7,263 nucleotides of DNA from Actinomycetota bacterium (GTDB lineage Bacteria; Actinomycetota; Actinomycetes; Nanopelagicales; Nanopelagicaceae): the NCBI GenBank assembly GCA_009697555.1, contig WLQV01000056.1, positions 1 to 7,263 on the forward strand, given 5' to 3'. Shown here piece after piece: positions 5,376 through 7,263 of this stretch. The position numbers and the translations under genes were made by a program. The notes under the pieces are model-generated. The model was not told the DNA's origin, made no database searches, and saw only the letters and a list, made by a program, of their open reading frames with translations. The first letter of the stretch is position 1. Every line of letters starts with the position of its first letter.

Positions 5376-7263
5376 GTCGATGTACTCCGCCGCATCATCT
5401 GATTTGAGTAATTCTAGTTGATGCGCCAGTGCTGGAAATTTCACTAGCGTTGCATCTTCTGTAATGAGCGTCTGCGCATCGTTTCGAGCTAAAACAATGA
5501 GATCTTCATCGCGTAAGACTCGAAGCAAGCGCAGATGTGAGCGTGTTCCTGATTGCGATGTACCGAGAACATCGCCTTCGCGCCGTTGTTCTAAATCGAT
5601 TCGAGATAACTCAAAGCCATCTTGTGTTGCAGCTACTGCGCTAAGTCGCTCTCGTGCTGGACTTTCTGGCTCAGCACTTGTCACCAAGAGACATAAGCCA
5701 GGAGAAGTGCCACGTCCTACACGACCACGCAATTGGTGTAACTGCGAGACGCCAAATCGCTCGGCATCCATAATCACCATCACCGTTGCATTAGGTACAT
5801 CGACACCTACTTCAATCACTGTGGTTGAGATCAGCACATCAATTTCACCTGCCGAAAATGCTTGCATCGTGCTCTCTTTAACTTCAGCGCTCTGCTTTCC
5901 ATGGAGCGGTGCAACACGCAGACCTTTGAGCGCACCAGTTGCAAGTTTTGGCGCTAATTCTTCAACTGCCGCCATGCTCTGAGTCTCAGTACCGAAGAGA
6001 TAATCTAAATCTGCATCTTCACTCTCTTGTGCAGTAATACGCGGTGCAACAACATAAGCCTGATGTCCTTGTGTTACCTCTTCGCGAATCCGCTCCCATG
6101 CCCGATCGAGAAAGTTGGGCTTCTCCAAAACTGCAACAACATGGCTCGTAATTGGTTGGCGACCAAGTGGCAATTCACGCAGTGTGGAAACATCTAAATC
6201 ACCGAAGACGGTCATCGCGACAGTTCGTGGAATTGGTGTTGCAGTCATTACCAATAAGTGCGGTGGTGTATCGGCCTTGCTCTTGAGTGCATCGCGTTGT
6301 TCAACACCAAAGCGATGTTGCTCATCAACAACAACTAAACCTAACTCTTTAAATTGCACCGTCTCACCTAAGAGGGCATGTGTACCAATGACGATTCCTG
6401 CCTCACCAGTTGCGGCAAGTGCAAGTGCCGCCTTTCGCGAAGCTGCGTTCTGAGATCCAGTAATGAGTGTTACTTGAGTTGCATCATCACTTCCGCCGAG
6501 CATGCCACCTTCACTCAATGGCCCAAGTAAGCGTTGCAGAGTACGAAAATGTTGCTGGGCAAGAACTTCAGTTGGTGCAAGCAGCGCCGCCTGTCCCCCG
6601 CTATCAATAACCGCCAACATTGCGCGCAGTGCAACAACGGTTTTACCTGAGCCAACTTCACCTTGAAGTAAGCGATGCATCGGGTGTGATGCTGCAAGAT
6701 CTGCCTCAATTTCTGCCGCAACTTCACGCTGACCTGGTGTGAGTTGGAATGGAAGTGACTTATCGAATTTCTCCAATAAACCACCGGCTCGCACTGGGCG
6801 TGAAGTTGCATGTAATTTACGAATTTCAGCTTTGCGTTCGGCTAGAAGTAATTGCAAGAGAAATGCTTCATCAAAGGTCAGGCGAGCGCGAGCAAGTTCA
6901 GATGCATCAAGATCTTGCGGTTTATGCAATGTAACAAGCGCATCGCGCAGCGTGGGATATCCATGCCGCTCTCGAATCTCATCAGGAAGAAAATCAGAGA
7001 GATCACCCAGCGCTGCGATTGCCAGATTCATACATTGCATAATTTTCCATGAAGGTAATTTCGCACTCGCTGGATAAACTGGAAGGTACTTGCCAGCAAA
7101 TTCACTCACCGCTGAATCAACATCACTGCCATCAGGAACTAATTGGTAATCGGGATGAGCTAATTGGCGCTTTCCATTAAACAGGCCAACTTTTCCGGCA
7201 AAGAGTGCCTGCCTGCCTATCTGCAACTCTCGCTCTCGCCAAGGTTGATTAAAGAAGGTAAGC
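5367..7263 (-). CDS. recG: ATP-dependent DNA helicase RecG, C-terminal 631 residues visible (5' end beyond window)
   Basis: RecG is a superfamily 2 DNA translocase that remodels stalled replication forks and branched recombination intermediates. The frame is open from the window edge to TGA at 5367, so the gene begins outside; the TTG at 7226 is an internal codon because conserved wedge-domain sequence (LTFFNQPWRERE) continues in front of it. The visible part opens with the OB-fold wedge (GKVGLFNGKRQLAHPDY). The helicase core has Walker A GEVGSGKT at 6639-6662, APTEVLAQQH (motif Ia), the Walker B box DEQH at 6315-6326, TATPIPRT (motif III, around 6222-6248) and QLRGRVGRG (motif VI, 5709-5735). 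GDVLGTSQSG at 5547-5576 belongs to the RecG-specific C-terminal region. Full actinobacterial RecG is about 700-740 aa, so roughly 100 residues are missing. No defect is seen. Confidence 0.98.
   Translation of the reverse strand, partial: LTFFNQPWRERELQIGRQALFAGKVGLFNGKRQLAHPDYQLVPDGSDVDSAVSEFAGKYLPVYPASAKLPSWKIMQCMNLAIAALGDLSDFLPDEIRERHGYPTLRDALVTLHKPQDLDASELARARLTFDEAFLLQLLLAERKAEIRKLHATSRPVRAGGLLEKFDKSLPFQLTPGQREVAAEIEADLAASHPMHRLLQGEVGSGKTVVALRAMLAVIDSGGQAALLAPTEVLAQQHFRTLQRLLGPLSEGGMLGGSDDATQVTLITGSQNAASRKAALALAATGEAGIVIGTHALLGETVQFKELGLVVVDEQHRFGVEQRDALKSKADTPPHLLVMTATPIPRTVAMTVFGDLDVSTLRELPLGRQPITSHVVAVLEKPNFLDRAWERIREEVTQGHQAYVVAPRITAQESEDADLDYLFGTETQSMAAVEELAPKLATGALKGLRVAPLHGKQSAEVKESTMQAFSAGEIDVLISTTVIEVGVDVPNATVMVIMDAERFGVSQLHQLRGRVGRGTSPGLCLLVTSAEPESPARERLSAVAATQDGFELSRIDLEQRREGDVLGTSQSGTRSHLRLLRVLRDEDLIVLARNDAQTLITEDATLVKFPALAHQLELLKSDDAAEYIDKG

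Noticed and set aside
5464..7077. Plus-strand open frames of 60-170 codons opposite recG
   Set aside because: Low-complexity Ser/Arg/Thr translations lying antisense to a complete helicase frame; no ribosome binding sites or family motifs.
1..7263. Defence system, mobile element, CRISPR array or prophage segment
   Set aside because: All nine genes are recognisable core functions in a conserved order with no direct repeats, transposase or integrase motifs, tRNA-edge or change in composition.

Overview
This window is a single, tightly packed run of nine genes, all on the minus strand. In transcription order they are recG (5' end outside the window), rsmD, coaD, a DivIVA-like/SepIVA-type gene, a DUF177 (YceD) gene, rpmF, rnc, mutM and smc (3' end outside the window). 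This order, with a short DivIVA-like gene between coaD and DUF177 and with rnc-mutM-smc at the end, is an actinobacterial arrangement; Mycobacterium and Streptomyces carry versions of it. The base composition is only about half G+C by eye, well below most soil actinobacteria. Genes touch or overlap and there is almost no spacer. A small-genome, streamlined actinobacterium, for example of the freshwater acI/Nanopelagicales type, fits best. That placement is inference from composition and packing, not from a database comparison.

Layout from the promoter-proximal side (high coordinates) down: recG (7263 to 5367), rsmD (5363 to 4791), coaD (4787 to 4308), the SepIVA-like gene (4304 to 3822) and DUF177 (3822 to 3262) are joined by gaps of exactly 3 nt or by a one-base TAATG overlap. 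A 79-nt spacer (3261 to 3183) follows, the only real intergenic gap in the window. Then come rpmF (3182 to 3009), rnc (best start a CTG at 3007), mutM (2328 to 1492, overlapping rnc by 17 nt) and smc (from GTG at 1482 to the window edge). No stretch over 300 bases lacks a gene. I saw no tRNA, rRNA, CRISPR array, insertion sequence, attachment site or convincing terminator.

The genes are housekeeping functions. Genome maintenance is covered by recG (fork reversal), mutM (8-oxoguanine repair) and smc (chromosome organisation). Ribosome biogenesis is covered by rsmD (16S m2G966), DUF177 (23S/50S assembly), rpmF (L32) and rnc (rRNA processing). coaD serves coenzyme A synthesis, and the SepIVA-like protein serves envelope growth or septation. 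All reading frames are intact. I found no previously undescribed system. The main oddity is that rnc has no ATG, GTG or TTG that preserves its N-terminal helix; a CTG with a well-placed Shine-Dalgarno sequence, one base after the rpmF stop, is the best start.
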